A DNA stretch of 38,459 nt from a virus, in the IMG/VR virus record IMGVR_UViG_3300031566_000166, positions 1 through 38,459 of that record. The stretch is one strand, 5' to 3'. Of this stretch, positions 31,452 to 38,300 are shown one piece after another. The notes under the pieces were generated by a model, which was not told the DNA's origin, ran no database searches, and saw only the letters and a list, made by a program, of their open reading frames with translations. Both the position numbers and the translations under genes were made by a program. Numbering within the stretch: position 1 is the first letter of the stretch; each line of letters starts with the position of its first letter.

Positions 31452-31480
31452 TTGACAATCCAAAAAAACCCTCCTATAGT
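31452..31480 (+). promoter_or_regulatory. Sigma70-type early promoter facing rightward
   Basis: TTGACA (31452-31457), 17 bases, and TATAGT (31475-31480) make a strong promoter for the early genes, with a transcription start near 31487. It is divergent from the repressor gene. No long palindromic operator is seen; TTGAC(T/A) elements on the opposite strand (31484-31489) could be part of the repressor's own promoter. Confidence 0.75.
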
Positions 31481-31491
31481 AGTCAAGATGC

Positions 31492-31559
31492 GGGGGGCCG
31501 GAAGTTAGCCCCCCATCTATGGAGGAGTTGCGAAATGGAATCAAGGGGATGTCTCCCCT
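31492..31559 (+). promoter_or_regulatory. Structured 5' leader with two GC-rich hairpins, possible attenuator
   Basis: Hairpin 1 has 7-bp arms GGGGGGC (31492-31498) and GCCCCCC (31508-31514) around a 9-base loop. Hairpin 2 has 6-bp arms AGGGGA (31544-31549) and TCCCCT (31554-31559) with a 4-base loop. It is followed by AATTTT, a weak T-tract. Between them, an 8-codon open frame (MESRGCLP) begins at 31535 with GGAGG before it and ends in hairpin 2, as in leader-peptide attenuators. The leader is about 135 bases long before the first real start. Confidence 0.45.
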
Positions 31560-31623
31560 AATTTTCAGGATAGCCACTTCATTCGAATTTGTCAAGAAGA
31601 AAATACAAAAGGAGTTTCGCCTT

Positions 31624-31899
31624 ATGTCGATTAATATTCAATTGAAAAGTGCTAACTATATAGTGAAGGAAGTAAAAACAAAGACTTCTGCCAACTTCTG
31701 GAAGCATATCCAGGCAGGAGATCTAATCTATTTCGAGACGCACTTACAGGATACCTACGGAGCATCAGAGGGGGGGCAATATGTTTCCAAGATAACCGTT
31801 TATTGCGACAAAAAGAACCTTAGCCATATTGACGGACAAAACGGGATGCAATGGAATGCGAGCAAGTTTGAATTGGAGGAAATTAGTGAAGATAATTAA
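31624..31899 (+). CDS. Early hypothetical protein, 91 aa
   Basis: I choose the ATG at 31624 after AAAGGAGTTTCGCCTT. The frame extends upstream to 31519, but that part overlaps the leader hairpins. The protein is beta-rich with several polar loops (YIVKEVKTKTSANFW, GDLIYFETHLQD) and no membrane segment or known motif. First gene of the early operon and overlapped by the tiny lipoprotein gene. Confidence 0.6.
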   Translation: MSINIQLKSANYIVKEVKTKTSANFWKHIQAGDLIYFETHLQDTYGASEGGQYVSKITVYCDKKNLSHIDGQNGMQWNASKFELEEISEDN

Positions 31900-31993
31900 G
31901 GAAGTGTTAACGTTCGGCGCTCTGCTACTGTGCGGGGCTATTATTACTGTAGTGTGTGGCCTTATTATGTCCGGCTGTACCCCTTCATATTAG
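31886..31993 (+). CDS. Tiny lipoprotein-like peptide, 35 aa, GTG start
   Basis: GTG at 31886 is preceded by GGAGGAAATTA, a near-perfect site that lies in the end of the previous gene. The peptide has Lys2 and Lys5, a long hydrophobic stretch (LTFGALLLCGAIITVVCGLIM) and then SGC at 29-31, a lipobox-like site for lipid attachment. After processing only five residues would remain (CTPSY). Such tiny lipoproteins occur among lysis, Rz1-like and superinfection-exclusion proteins. Too short for a family call. Confidence 0.55.
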   Translation: MKIIKEVLTFGALLLCGAIITVVCGLIMSGCTPSY

Positions 31994-32005
31994 GGAGGAT
32001 GCACT

Positions 32006-32464
32006 ATGACGACTAAAAGTAGGACTATGAAGTATCTTAGGGATAAGGGGATCGATCCTTATCCGGAGAATGCTGAAAGTATAATACAGAACACTGGACC
32101 TGACGGGCGTGTGTATACGCGAAAACATGATCTATGGAATATTTTCGACATTCTCTCTCTGCAACCGGGGCGCGGGATCGTCGGAATACAAGCATGTGGC
32201 GCAAATGACTTTCAATCGCACATCAAAACGCTAATGATAGATCGGGCAGAGGAAACGACAAGGTTTCTGCTTTCAGGTGGGATCGTAGAGCTCTGGAAGT
32301 GGAGAACCATGAAACAAGTGCTCAAGAGTGGCAAGAAAGGCACTCGCGATATATGGACACCAAAGATCTGTATAGTCTCTTTGGATGGTATGCTCGATAC
32401 GGACACAGGGGGAATAATAGCGAGCTTTGCGGCCTCTGGCGTCTACGAAACAAGCACCCCATAG
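32006..32464 (+). CDS. PD-(D/E)XK-like/VRR-NUC-related phage nuclease candidate, 152 aa
   Basis: The sequence follows a pattern seen in many phage endonuclease-fold proteins: RKHDLWNIFDILSLQPGRGIVGIQACG, then a helix, then GGIVELWKWR, a basic loop, and DIWTPKICIV. The Asp after DLW and the following beta-strand with Gln (GIQA) take the places of the catalytic D...(E/Q)xK positions, though the Lys is not conserved. GGAGG precedes the start. Its function may be recombination or repair. A rho-independent terminator follows immediately. Confidence 0.5.
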   Translation: MTTKSRTMKYLRDKGIDPYPENAESIIQNTGPDGRVYTRKHDLWNIFDILSLQPGRGIVGIQACGANDFQSHIKTLMIDRAEETTRFLLSGGIVELWKWRTMKQVLKSGKKGTRDIWTPKICIVSLDGMLDTDTGGIIASFAASGVYETSTP

Positions 32465-32470
32465 ATAGCG

Positions 32471-32496
32471 GAGGGGCGAAACACCCCTCTTTTTTT
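32471..32496 (+). terminator. Rho-independent terminator
   Basis: GAGGGG (32471-32476) and CCCCTC (32484-32489) form a 6-bp GC-rich stem with a 7-base loop, followed by seven T. It lies 7 bases after the stop of the nuclease-like gene and so ends the first early transcript. Confidence 0.8.
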
Positions 32497-32506
32497 AAGA
32501 TAAAAC

Positions 32507-32536
32507 TTGACACTGTGGGACTTAGTGTTACATACT
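32507..32536 (+). promoter_or_regulatory. Sigma70-type promoter for the replication genes
   Basis: TTGACA (32507-32512) is followed after 18 bases by CATACT (32531-32536), a weaker -10. It lies just after the terminator and about 20 bases before the next gene, so the early region is split into two units. Confidence 0.5.
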
Positions 32537-32557
32537 GTAATCAGGAGGTAACAGAAG

Positions 32558-32842
32558 ATGCAGAAAAAATACCAACCATCAAACGGGACGGAAAGAATGA
32601 TATTTCAAGCAGCGCATTGTGATATGTGCAGCAAAGATCGCTACACTGAAGATCACCCAGAAAGAGGCTGTTCGATCTTGTGTAATGCCCTGATGTATAG
32701 TGTCGATGATAAAGAGTACCCGCAGCAATGGTGCGTCATTAATGGGAAACCTACATGCACGGCATTCAAAGCGCGTAAGAATCCCACACAGCGCAACCGA
32801 CGATCAAAGAAAACAAACCTGAACCAATTAAAATTATTATAG
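32558..32842 (+). CDS. Cys-rich small phage protein, probable zinc-binding, 94 aa
   Basis: The pattern GTERMIFQAAHCDMCSKDR, GCSILCNALMYSVDDKEYPQQWC and CTAFKARK is very like a widespread class of short phage proteins with CxxC...C...C pairs, a conserved D-x-EYP segment and a final CTAF. Zinc binding is expected from the Cys set. An AGGAGG site precedes the start. Role unknown. The C-terminus is basic. Confidence 0.6.
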   Translation: MQKKYQPSNGTERMIFQAAHCDMCSKDRYTEDHPERGCSILCNALMYSVDDKEYPQQWCVINGKPTCTAFKARKNPTQRNRRSKKTNLNQLKLL

Positions 32843-32855
32843 GAGGTAAATAAAA

Positions 32856-33155
32856 ATGACAAGAACTGAGTACAAGAACGCCTTAAATCGCATACAAGAG
32901 AAGACCACAATAAAAATGCGTGAACTTGCGCAAAGATTTGCGCAAGAGAATAACCCTCACAAGATAGGAGATATAGTAGAGGATTCCAGGAATAGGGTGA
33001 AGATTGAAAGGATTTCTATCGCGATTGTAGGATCATTTCCATCATGCGTTTATAGTGGACCACTCCTCAAAAAGAAAGACGGGAAGCCCTACAAGGGTGG
33101 AAGACTTGGTACAGTATACCAGTCGAACATGAAAAAGGAGGAAAAAGAATGTTAA
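32856..33155 (+). CDS. Hypothetical early protein, 99 aa
   Basis: An AGGAGG site precedes the start by 8 bases. The first 35 residues are helical and basic, the remainder forms a strand-rich part (HKIGDIVEDSRNRVKIERISIAI) and a basic Gly/Lys tail. A short anti-restriction or DNA-binding role is possible but not shown. It overlaps the next small HTH gene by 7 bases. Confidence 0.6.
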   Translation: MTRTEYKNALNRIQEKTTIKMRELAQRFAQENNPHKIGDIVEDSRNRVKIERISIAIVGSFPSCVYSGPLLKKKDGKPYKGGRLGTVYQSNMKKEEKEC

Positions 33156-33328
33156 CGAGCAAAGACGTGCAAGAGATGTTCAAAGTATCCAGGCAAACGG
33201 TTTGGAGATGGACGAAGAACGGTCTGAAATCGGTAAAGATCGGGCGTGTAAGGCGCTATGAGCTTACAGACGTGCATGCCTTCAAGGAAATCCATAAGTC
33301 CAGGGAGGTATTGAATGAAAAAAGTTGA
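33149..33328 (+). CDS. MerR/excisionase-type HTH protein, 59 aa
   Basis: The protein is a winged HTH of the HTH_17/excisionase kind: SKDVQEMFKVSRQTVWRWTKNGLKSVKIGRVRRYEL is the typical AAxxLGVSxxTVxRWxxxGxLPxxxxGRxxR pattern. Such proteins bind DNA next to recombination or replication sites. No integrase was found, so a replication or regulatory role is more probable. GGAGG stands about 8 bases before the ATG. It overlaps the helicase start by 14 bases. Confidence 0.7.
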   Translation: MLTSKDVQEMFKVSRQTVWRWTKNGLKSVKIGRVRRYELTDVHAFKEIHKSREVLNEKS

Positions 33329-34838
33329 TAGCAAAGAGCTTCAATCATATCAGCCACCGTTCGACTACGATTCAGAGCGCATGGTGATCGGGGCGTTGAT
33401 GTATGATGCAGAAAGCCTCTACGAGGCTAAGGAATATATGGAGCGGGATGACTTCTTTAAAAACTCACACCGTATCCTGTGGGATTGCATTGAAGAGTAC
33501 ATAGAGGAAGGAATGTTTAACCCACAGTATGGGTTTCAAGTAGACTTCGTAACACTCTGCGATCTTCTCGACAAGAAAGGCTATTTAAACAAGGCGGTAG
33601 ACGCCGCAAATTTAGCAGAGATTTCGGATCAATATTCCTTCACGTCTGCGAATATATCATATCATGCCAAGCAAGTTCATGAATTAGCAAGGAGGCGTGA
33701 ATACTGGCGTCTGGCTTACAAAGTTTTTTCCTCTGCCAGCAACGAAAAAGTAGAGATGGGGGATCTATCGGATATTATGCAAGAGATGTTCGATATCCAC
33801 CATTCAGCGCTATATGGTAGGACGCTCAACATAATCGAAATTAATAACGCCTACCATTATGAGGAGAAACCAGTACTGATCGAAATGGATGGCAGCCACC
33901 TCTTAACTGAGGGTAATATGATGGGGGTCGTCGCGGGAATCGGTGCAGGGAAAAGCCATTTGATGGAAATGTTCGCCTCTTTGTGGGTCCGTGATGATTG
34001 TGAGCCTGAAGGTAACATAGAGATGAATCATGTTGAAGATTCAGTGTGCCTCATGGTAGATACGGAGAGGGATACAGATCTTGCTTTTAAGGGGTTTGAA
34101 CGCATTCAGAAGCGGGTCTTGAATGGTGGAGGTCATGGCGATCTAATATCCGGAAAAGGGATCAAGGGGTTTCGCTTCGTCTCACTTCGTCATGTTTACA
34201 GTATAGCCGAAAAACGAACGGCCATAGTCAAGCTACTAAGAGAAACTGAAAATGTCAAACTCTTGATCGTGGACGGAATTACAGACTTTGTGAATAATGA
34301 GAACGATATTGAACAGGCCGGTTTCGTCACGGACTGGCTTTTTAACCTGGCGGATGAGTACAAGATGGGCGTTCTATTCACAATACACGGAAACAGAAAC
34401 GACTCGACAGGAAAAGGTAAAGGGTGGTTAGGTGCCCGCATGCAGCAGCGCTCCGCAACCTTTATGAGGCTCAAGTCAGATGAGAGCGATCCCAGTGTTA
34501 AGATTCTGACTACAGACTTTGAAAATAAAAAAGTAAGGCTCGGCAGAGACACTGAGCTTGAGACGGCGTTGAAATGGTGTGATGACTTGCATATGTTTCG
34601 TTGCATACAGTGGGATAGTAACCGATCGTTGTCCAGGGATGAGATTCTGCACTTCATTTTTGCCGCTACTGAGTATAAAGGGATCGGCTACAAGACATTA
34701 ACCGAACAATATAGCGAGAAGGCCCAGAGAGCAGAGCCTACAGCAAAGAAACATATCAAGTCAGCCGTTACAGCCGGAACGCTCAGGAAGGTTGACAAAC
34801 TCTATTTTTGGAACGGACAAACCGGAGATACTTTTTAG
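33315..34838 (+). CDS. Replicative helicase: DnaB N-terminal domain plus RepA/DnaB-like RecA-fold ATPase, 507 aa
   Basis: Residues about 14-130 resemble the DnaB N-terminal domain (ERMVIGALMYD, then a helical bundle with FFKNSHRILWD). After a linker the ATPase shows Walker A AGIGAGKS (207-214), a VDTERD segment (248-253) and Walker B KLLIVDG with D320, then a HGNRN segment near 357. This core is closer to RepA/RSF1010-type and AAA_25 ATPases than to classical DnaB. The C-terminus (from ~445, IGYKTLTEQYSEKAQRAE) looks like a winged helix. The hybrid layout should give a self-loading helicase. The GATAC repeats directly downstream are the likely target. Confidence 0.8.
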   Translation: MKKVDSKELQSYQPPFDYDSERMVIGALMYDAESLYEAKEYMERDDFFKNSHRILWDCIEEYIEEGMFNPQYGFQVDFVTLCDLLDKKGYLNKAVDAANLAEISDQYSFTSANISYHAKQVHELARRREYWRLAYKVFSSASNEKVEMGDLSDIMQEMFDIHHSALYGRTLNIIEINNAYHYEEKPVLIEMDGSHLLTEGNMMGVVAGIGAGKSHLMEMFASLWVRDDCEPEGNIEMNHVEDSVCLMVDTERDTDLAFKGFERIQKRVLNGGGHGDLISGKGIKGFRFVSLRHVYSIAEKRTAIVKLLRETENVKLLIVDGITDFVNNENDIEQAGFVTDWLFNLADEYKMGVLFTIHGNRNDSTGKGKGWLGARMQQRSATFMRLKSDESDPSVKILTTDFENKKVRLGRDTELETALKWCDDLHMFRCIQWDSNRSLSRDEILHFIFAATEYKGIGYKTLTEQYSEKAQRAEPTAKKHIKSAVTAGTLRKVDKLYFWNGQTGDTF

Positions 34839-35025
34839 CCGGTATCGTTGAAACGGTATCCCCTCCTATATATATATAGGAGGGAGGGGATACCTTTACT
34901 GCGCGACACTATACAAATACTAAAGTGATACCAAGCGATAGAGGGGAAAGACAGCATAATGATACTATTGATACTAAAACGATCAAAAACGCCGTGATAC
35001 TAAAACGATACTACTACAATGTATC
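34826..35025 (+). repeat. GATAC repeat cluster with palindromes, candidate replication origin or centromere
   Basis: In 200 bases the pentamer GATAC or its complement GTATC occurs ten times (34826, 34841, 34855, 34889, 34927, 34961, 34970, 34996, 35007, 35021), far above chance. A 15-base direct repeat, TGATACTAAAACGAT, occurs at 34969-34983 and 34995-35009, spaced 26 bases, about 2.5 helix turns. A perfect 24-bp palindrome lies at 34861-34884 (arms CCCTCCTATATA and its complement), flanked by 9-bp inverted arms GGTATCCCC and GGGGATACC. Lies directly after the helicase gene and has no ORF. Confidence 0.65.
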
Positions 35026-35037
35026 AGAAGGAGAAGG

Positions 35038-35607
35038 ATGAACGAAAATAAAATATATTTTATCCAACAAGCTGTAACTAATTGCATAAAAATAGGAATA
35101 TCTATAAACCCACAGAATAGACTGAACAGCCTGTCAACGGGATCACCTTACCCCCTCTCAATGCTCTTGTCTTTTCCAGGTAATGAAGAACAAGAGCGAT
35201 TACTACACCATAGATTCTCCAGCCTACGTCTTAGCGGGGAGTGGTTTAGTGCAGGGGATGACTTAATTAAATACATAGAAGAGCATCATAGCTTTGACGG
35301 TAACTGGAATTCCCAAGGAAAATGTTTTACCGTAAAACAAGCGGCTATTTATCTCGATGTGACTTGTCGTACTATACGCAGGCAACTACATGCTGGATCT
35401 TATCCAAACCACTACAGAAGAGGGAAACAAAATCAAATTTTTATACCTGAAAAAGATCTTGTTTCTTTCAAAAATAGTGTCTCTATCAATGTTTCACCTA
35501 TAAAGATCGCGCCAAAAATGATTGAGAAAAAAACTTCCGTTTGGTTTTGGGGGGCATTAAAGATTACACATTACTACGAAGAAAAGGAGGGTGAAATAGA
35601 TGGATAA
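35038..35607 (+). CDS. GIY-YIG (T5orf172-like) nuclease domain fused to HTH, 189 aa
   Basis: Residues 6-82 fit the T5orf172/Mug113 branch of GIY-YIG: YFIQQAVTNCIKIGISINPQNRLNSL (strand, then 'IKIG' and the Arg), a Glu in EQERLLHHRFSSLRLSGEWF. A MerR/excisionase-type HTH follows (about 100-145, KCFTVKQAAIYLDVTCRTIRRQL). The last 30 residues have a hydrophobic, aromatic stretch (VWFWGALKI). Such nuclease-HTH fusions act as homing or DNA-modifying endonucleases with targeted binding. AGGAG stands before the start. It sits right after the repeat cluster, which it could regulate. Confidence 0.6.
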   Translation: MNENKIYFIQQAVTNCIKIGISINPQNRLNSLSTGSPYPLSMLLSFPGNEEQERLLHHRFSSLRLSGEWFSAGDDLIKYIEEHHSFDGNWNSQGKCFTVKQAAIYLDVTCRTIRRQLHAGSYPNHYRRGKQNQIFIPEKDLVSFKNSVSINVSPIKIAPKMIEKKTSVWFWGALKITHYYEEKEGEIDG

Positions 35608-35755
35608 ATATACACCCATATGGTGCCATTGGGAAAAGTGGCCACTTTTTCGTGAAATTAATTACAAGAGTGGATATGCATTTAGCCGAATAAATAAACT
35701 TGACAGTAGGGTCGGCCTAAGCTACTCTATAGAAAAAAAGGGGGAGAGAGTATGA
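35600..35755 (+). CDS. Small basic, Trp-rich protein, 51 aa
   Basis: GGAGG precedes the ATG, and the stop overlaps the next start as ATGA, so the gene is well supported despite its size. The protein is rich in Trp, Tyr, Lys and Ser (IWCHWEKWPLF near the start) with no known motif. It overlaps the previous gene by 8 bases. Confidence 0.55.
   Translation: MDKYTPIWCHWEKWPLFREINYKSGYAFSRINKLDSRVGLSYSIEKKGERV
35700..35728 (+). promoter_or_regulatory. Possible sigma70-type promoter inside the small gene
   Basis: TTGACA (35700-35705) is followed after 17 bases by TACTCT (35723-35728), which matches the -10 consensus only partly. It would drive the zinc-finger gene starting at 35752. Confidence 0.4.
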
Positions 35756-36210
35756 GTAACAAAAAATGCCTACAGGGGGCTTGCGAAGTGTGTGGGGTGA
35801 TAGGGGAAATTGTTGCGAGCCAAAATGTGCAGCTGCGATGTTGCAAAATCCATTATCAACGCATCAGTGCTCTCCTGGGGTCTTATAGAGAGTCTGAATA
35901 CATGGGCACGTGTGCAGATTGCGGTAAGCGCGATCTGGTTTCAACGAACAGGCTTCATGCTGGCAAGGTTTGCCGCTCATGCCTGGTATCAGGATATATA
36001 GATAGGAACACAGTGTCTTATGGGCCTGGGCATAAGATCCCTGTTCCGGAATACATGAAGGATGGGGAAAAAGACACCGATCCTCTATTCTGGGATAGTG
36101 CCGACATAATGCCGTATTTCCTCGAGAAATACGGCTTAGAAGAGAGTCGCACAGAGAAAAAATACCTTGACTTACAGGGGATTACGATCAATAATTTCTG
36201 GAAACGATAA
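35752..36210 (+). CDS. Zinc-finger protein with two CxxC pairs, 152 aa
   Basis: Cys pairs at about 11-14 (CEVCG) and further Cys at 30-31 (CC) form a first finger; a second is CADCGKRD near 54-57 and CRSC near 73-76. This double C4 set suggests DNA or RNA binding. The C-terminal half is acidic and contains FWDSADIMPYFLEKYG. The end of the gene (LDLQGITINNFWKR) contains the first copy of a TTGACTTACAGGG promoter block. Role unknown. Confidence 0.6.
   Translation: MSNKKCLQGACEVCGVIGEIVASQNVQLRCCKIHYQRISALLGSYRESEYMGTCADCGKRDLVSTNRLHAGKVCRSCLVSGYIDRNTVSYGPGHKIPVPEYMKDGEKDTDPLFWDSADIMPYFLEKYGLEESRTEKKYLDLQGITINNFWKR
36158..36195 (+). repeat. Promoter-proximal block duplicated at 36761-36790
   Basis: The stretch around CTTGACTTACAGGG at 36166-36179 occurs again at 36767-36780, with further similarity on both sides (ACAGA.A.AA before, ATT.CGAT after). 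The two copies stand before the two paralogous genes, so the whole unit of promoter plus gene was probably duplicated in tandem. The second copy has a poorer -10 box. Confidence 0.65.
36167..36195 (+). promoter_or_regulatory. Sigma70-type promoter within the end of the zinc-finger gene
   Basis: TTGACT (36167-36172), 17 bases and AATAAT (36190-36195) form a good promoter, with a start near 36202, 20 bases before the first gene of the paralogous pair. Confidence 0.6.
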
Positions 36211-36221
36211 GGGGTAGAACG

Positions 36222-36743
36222 ATGAAACCAAAAGACCAAGGTGTAGTATATTGCTGTGACATCCGGATGCCTGGGCAGGGCCTAAAGAAAGCCCCGATCA
36301 GTGTGCAAGCCTGGGGCTTACAGGGAGAGGGGGCTTTTCCTCAACTTGATATTGAAATCACTTCGGGATTGGATGGAGAAAATATAGCGGCATATACTGA
36401 CCGCGATTTTATTTTACGCTCTATTCCTGAGTTTCTTCGTGATGCCTGGCGTATTAAGCTACCCAATGCATTGAAGCATTCCCATGTTGTTGAAATTACA
36501 ACCATCAGCAACGGTTATCTTTATTTTGGGGTTGACGAATATCTTTGTGGTTATGGTGTTAGCTCCAGGTCCCCTATTATAGAAACGTCGAAAGAGGTAT
36601 ATGTCAATGCCGAGCGAAGTTTAAAATTTGATCTGCAAGTAACATATATGTCTCCAGGTGATGCAGTGTCGTTTTCTCCCATATCAGATCCAAACGCTAA
36701 TATGCACTTGTTCTTTTTTGTGGAGGCCCACCAGAAGAATTAG
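36222..36743 (+). CDS. Hypothetical protein, first of a tandem paralogous pair, 173 aa
   Basis: The protein aligns by eye over its whole length with the next gene: Q(A/I)WG, YTDR.F.L, P..LR.AWR..LPN.LK, G.LY..VDEYL, E(V/I)YV.A.R.L and the final NANMHLFFFVE are shared. It is beta-rich with no signal peptide and no membrane segment. I do not know the family. The aromatic-rich conserved end (MHLFFFVE) suggests a structural core strand. Location among DNA-metabolism genes suggests an early cytoplasmic function. Confidence 0.6.
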   Translation: MKPKDQGVVYCCDIRMPGQGLKKAPISVQAWGLQGEGAFPQLDIEITSGLDGENIAAYTDRDFILRSIPEFLRDAWRIKLPNALKHSHVVEITTISNGYLYFGVDEYLCGYGVSSRSPIIETSKEVYVNAERSLKFDLQVTYMSPGDAVSFSPISDPNANMHLFFFVEAHQKN

Positions 36744-36815
36744 AATAGCCCCACACAGAAACAACCCTTGACTTACAGGGTATTCCGATAAAAACTTAAA
36801 CAATTGGAGGTATTT

Positions 36816-37361
36816 ATGCAACCGGTAGGATTATACTATAGTGATGGAACAGTGAAACTCTTTGATGATATTCAATCTCCAAGAGAAACAATCACACCCG
36901 CCCCTCTTTCATTTCAGATCTGGGGGCCGCTGGACGAAGACGGGGAACAGCGTTTTAGCAAAGGGATTCAGGTCGTTAAAGACTTGGATATAGGGCGAAA
37001 TCAAGTTATATATACAGACAGAATATTTACTTTGAAAGCCCTTCCTGACCTGTTGAGGAATGCCTGGAGGGTAGTACTGCCCAACGATCTCAAGCTTTCT
37101 CCTTCAAACCCTATGATCATGATCAAAACAATGCTGCAAGGATGTCTATATGTTGCCGTAGATGAGTACTTGTCGATCGAAAAGTTGGAACGGTTGGAGC
37201 CGACAGATTACGAGATATATGTTAGGGCTGATCGTACACTCATCTATAATCTTTACAGGGTGCCTCTGCATAAGGGGGAATCGATTCAATTTCCGCCGAT
37301 TGCGGACATTAATGCTAATATGCACTTGTTCTTCTTCGTGGAGGAACGGACCTATGGCTAA
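36816..37361 (+). CDS. Hypothetical protein, second of the tandem paralogous pair, 181 aa
   Basis: ATG 36816 is preceded by GGAGGTATTT; an upstream TTG at 36804 extends the frame but lacks support. The similarity to the preceding gene is throughout, with extra residues at the N-terminus (YYSDGTVKLFDDIQSP). The two differ in the middle loop (SIEKLERLEPT against GYGVSSRSPIIE), as expected for diverged function. It overlaps the methylase start by 8 bases. Confidence 0.6.
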   Translation: MQPVGLYYSDGTVKLFDDIQSPRETITPAPLSFQIWGPLDEDGEQRFSKGIQVVKDLDIGRNQVIYTDRIFTLKALPDLLRNAWRVVLPNDLKLSPSNPMIMIKTMLQGCLYVAVDEYLSIEKLERLEPTDYEIYVRADRTLIYNLYRVPLHKGESIQFPPIADINANMHLFFFVEERTYG

Positions 37362-37956
37362 CGATGAATGCTACACACCATTATGGTATATGGATCTTGT
37401 TCGCAAGGTGCTGGGCACAATTCAGCTTGATCCGGCCTCATGTTATGAGGCTAACAAATTAGTTCAAGCTAAGAAAATCTATACCAAGGCTGATAAAGGT
37501 CAGTTTGCCCCTTGGGACAGGGAACGGATCTTCTGTAACCCTCCATACAGCCAGCCTGAAGCTACGGAGTTTGCGGATCGTGCGGTGGTGGAATATTTAG
37601 TGGATACTAATAAAGAAATCATTTTCCTGCAAAACTCACAGACCGGTTCCGACTGGTATCAAAGGCTGCTCGCTACATGTTCAAACTTATGTCATCACAA
37701 TAAGCGCATATCTTTTTATGGCCCGCAACTTTCGGGAAAAGATAGTAATAGAAACGATAGCACCACATTTTATTTTGGCCGCTTTCCGGAGACATTTAGG
37801 GCGGTTTTTGAGGAACACGGCACAATACTCTACACGCAGGGCGATGTTATTCGGAAAGTTTCTTCATCTATGATGGTTCAAAACCGTCTGCTATTGGAAC
37901 AGAATAAACGCCTTTCTGCCCGGATTGAAGAATTGAGTCAATTGAAATTAATATAG
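37354..37956 (+). CDS. Phage DNA N6-adenine methyltransferase (Dam-like), 200 aa
   Basis: The motif order YTPLWYMDLVRKVLG, LDPAS..EANK, then CNPPY (N62-P-P-Y65) matches the phage Dam family, in which NPPY (motif IV) binds the target adenine. GGAGGAACGGACCT gives the start at 37354; the frame extends upstream within the previous gene. The C-terminal 40 residues are a helical, polar region. Methylation probably protects the phage DNA from restriction, together with the Lar-like protein. Confidence 0.85.
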   Translation: MANDECYTPLWYMDLVRKVLGTIQLDPASCYEANKLVQAKKIYTKADKGQFAPWDRERIFCNPPYSQPEATEFADRAVVEYLVDTNKEIIFLQNSQTGSDWYQRLLATCSNLCHHNKRISFYGPQLSGKDSNRNDSTTFYFGRFPETFRAVFEEHGTILYTQGDVIRKVSSSMMVQNRLLLEQNKRLSARIEELSQLKLI

Positions 37957-37971
37957 TTCTATGGAGGGATC

Positions 37972-38265
37972 ATGAGGATATCGGATATTATTGAACAGGT
38001 GCATCAAAATGCAATTGATCATGGGTGGTGGGAATCGGAAAGGAATATTCCAGAGGTTCTGTGTCTCATTCATGCCGAGGTTTCTGAGGCTTTGGAGGCG
38101 TATCGTGTCGGCGATAATGAGAATTTCAAAGAAGAACTTGCTGATATTGCGATCCGGCTATTCGATGCTTGCGGGGCCTGGAACGTTGACCTTGAAGCTG
38201 AGATCGAAAAGAAACACCAGCGTAACATTGATCGTCCATATCGCCACGGCGGAAAAAAAGCATAA
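37972..38265 (+). CDS. MazG-type nucleotide pyrophosphohydrolase, 97 aa
   Basis: The core HAEVSEALEAY (E-x2-E type) followed by FKEELADIAIRLFDACG (EEL.D) is the metal-binding helix pair of the MazG/all-alpha NTP pyrophosphatase family. About 97 residues is typical for phage single-domain MazG. It may hydrolyse dNTPs or reduce ppGpp effects in the infected cell. GGAGGGATC precedes the start. Confidence 0.8.
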   Translation: MRISDIIEQVHQNAIDHGWWESERNIPEVLCLIHAEVSEALEAYRVGDNENFKEELADIAIRLFDACGAWNVDLEAEIEKKHQRNIDRPYRHGGKKA

Positions 38266-38271
38266 ATTCGC

Positions 38272-38300
38272 TTGACAAAAGGCGAATAAGACGGGATACT
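38272..38300 (+). promoter_or_regulatory. Sigma70-type promoter facing the end of the window
   Basis: TTGACA (38272-38277), 17 bases, and GATACT (38295-38300) make a plausible promoter just after the MazG gene. If the molecule is circular, it would drive the genes from 53 onward, including the ParM-like operon. Confidence 0.6.

Noticed and set aside
33149-33328. Excisionase implying an integrating prophage
   Set aside because: The fold fits, but no integrase or att site is visible in the window, so integration is not supported.
34196-34657. 153-residue (-) frame inside the helicase gene
   Set aside because: It is antisense to the conserved ATPase motifs and has no start site.
34861-34884. 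24-bp palindrome as a transcription terminator of the helicase gene
   Set aside because: No T-tract follows and the centre is all TA; it fits better as part of the repeat/origin region.
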